A stretch of DNA of 64,000 nucleotides, from positions 5,001,528 to 5,065,527 of the forward strand of contig NC_045140.1 of NCBI RefSeq assembly GCF_008831285.2, given 5' to 3'. This stretch comes from Nymphaea colorata (Eukaryota > Streptophyta > Magnoliopsida > Nymphaeales > Nymphaeaceae). Under the pieces are notes generated by a model. The model had not been told where the DNA came from. It made no database searches and saw only the letters and a program-made list of their open reading frames with translations. This document shows, piece after piece, positions 63,278 to 64,000 of the stretch (position 1 is its first letter; each line of letters begins with the position of its first letter). Made by a program: the position numbers and the translations under genes.

Positions 63278-64000
63278 CAATACACGATCGTAAATTGCAA
63301 GGGAAAGACTTTTGCAAGTAATTTTGAAAGAAACATAATGGAATTGCAGAAATTTCTGCCTCTTCCGTCCTTGCTTGCTTCATCTCTCTTGTCTTCTTGT
63401 CCATCAATTAAGCTGTCGTGGAGAGATCGAGAGGAAAGAAAACGACCTTTATTTATTGATCTCTCACCGTTTATTTATTGATCGAGAGGGAAAAAAACGT
63501 TAAATTCGTATTTCCAATCTTGTCCTCCCCGACAAAGTGTGTTTCATTTTCTTTCAATTTTGTAGAAGACGGCGATCAAGGGCTTTTTAGTCCTTGGAGC
63601 AGTATGACAACACAAAATCTATTTTAATGTATGTAAAAAGAGAGTTGATAAGAGAGGACATCTATAGAAGATGGGGAGATCGATAGGGATGTTGAAAAAT
63701 TGTAGATCCTGATAAGGACAAGGGAAGAAGAAACCAATGGTAGTGGCATTCGTTAATGGCTTCTTGTTCTTGTTCTTATATGAGAGCTGGTTATGTGCAT
63801 GCAAGGCGCACAGCCTTTTAAAAAAAAGCTAAGTGAACACCTGGCCCACTTGTATTGGGCTTTGGCCCACTTTTGGAGGTACTTGGCATGCACGAGCTTC
63901 TTTCTGCATATGTATTGTGCACAGGTCTGTGCACATAACTAGGTTGGTTAGGTTCTTATAGGAGCCTGCTTTGTGCATTTTTTACGTTTTTTTGGTGAGC
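62816..64000. other. Upstream flank of SCPL copy 2
   Basis: No gene seen. A (TA)n tract lies at 63241-63276. Patches at 63570-63750 resemble 31975-32470 of unit 1 weakly. The orphan exon 1 found upstream of copy 1 has no visible counterpart here. Confidence 0.45.

Overview
The window is nuclear DNA of a flowering plant. The evidence is spliced genes with long AT-rich introns, an intronless PLS-class pentatricopeptide-repeat (PPR) gene, a plant-type VPS13 C-terminus, 14-exon serine carboxypeptidase-like (SCPL) genes, a Ty1/copia element, hAT-like non-autonomous transposons and many long (TA)n tracts. Nothing in it allows a species call.

Layout. Bases 1-2123 (+) are the last five exons of a VPS13-type lipid-transfer protein gene; the start lies outside the window. 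Bases 2124-7799 are AT-rich intergenic DNA with two hAT-like elements rich in CTCGAG/CTCGACTCG motifs. Bases 7800-9269 (+) are an intact, single-exon, E-subclass PPR gene. A short, internally deleted copia-type LTR element occupies 10259-12175.

The rest is dominated by a direct tandem segmental duplication. Unit 1 starts near 12655 and unit 2 near 34862, so the original period was about 22.2 kb. Each unit carries one SCPL gene on the minus strand: copy 1 at 15077-29322 and copy 2 at 46976-62238. I reconstructed all 14 exons of both by hand. Both reading frames are open (472 and 471 codons before the stop), every intron is GT-AG, and both retain the Ser, Asp and His motifs. A third, broken exon 1 lies at 30710-30858, upstream of copy 1.

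Unit 2 has grown through later insertions. An 8.3-kb copia element (35532-43869, minus orientation, TSD ATGTG) itself contains a 3-kb solo-LTR-like insertion (39840-42853). Two very GC-rich hAT-like elements with perfect 8-bp target duplications sit at 43911-44728 and 57828-58675. Others lie at 47830-48138 and 60743-60913. Comparing the units therefore dates many insertions relative to the duplication.

The genes do not form an operon-like system. The functional theme is one housekeeping gene (VPS13), one probable organelle RNA-processing gene (PPR), and a recent local SCPL expansion, a pattern known from specialised-metabolism acyltransferases. I found no clearly novel molecular system. The most interesting items are the intact SCPL pair with its orphan exon, a (TA)n tract touching a splice donor, an unrecognised exon-like fragment in both units, and the family of GC-rich TIR elements.
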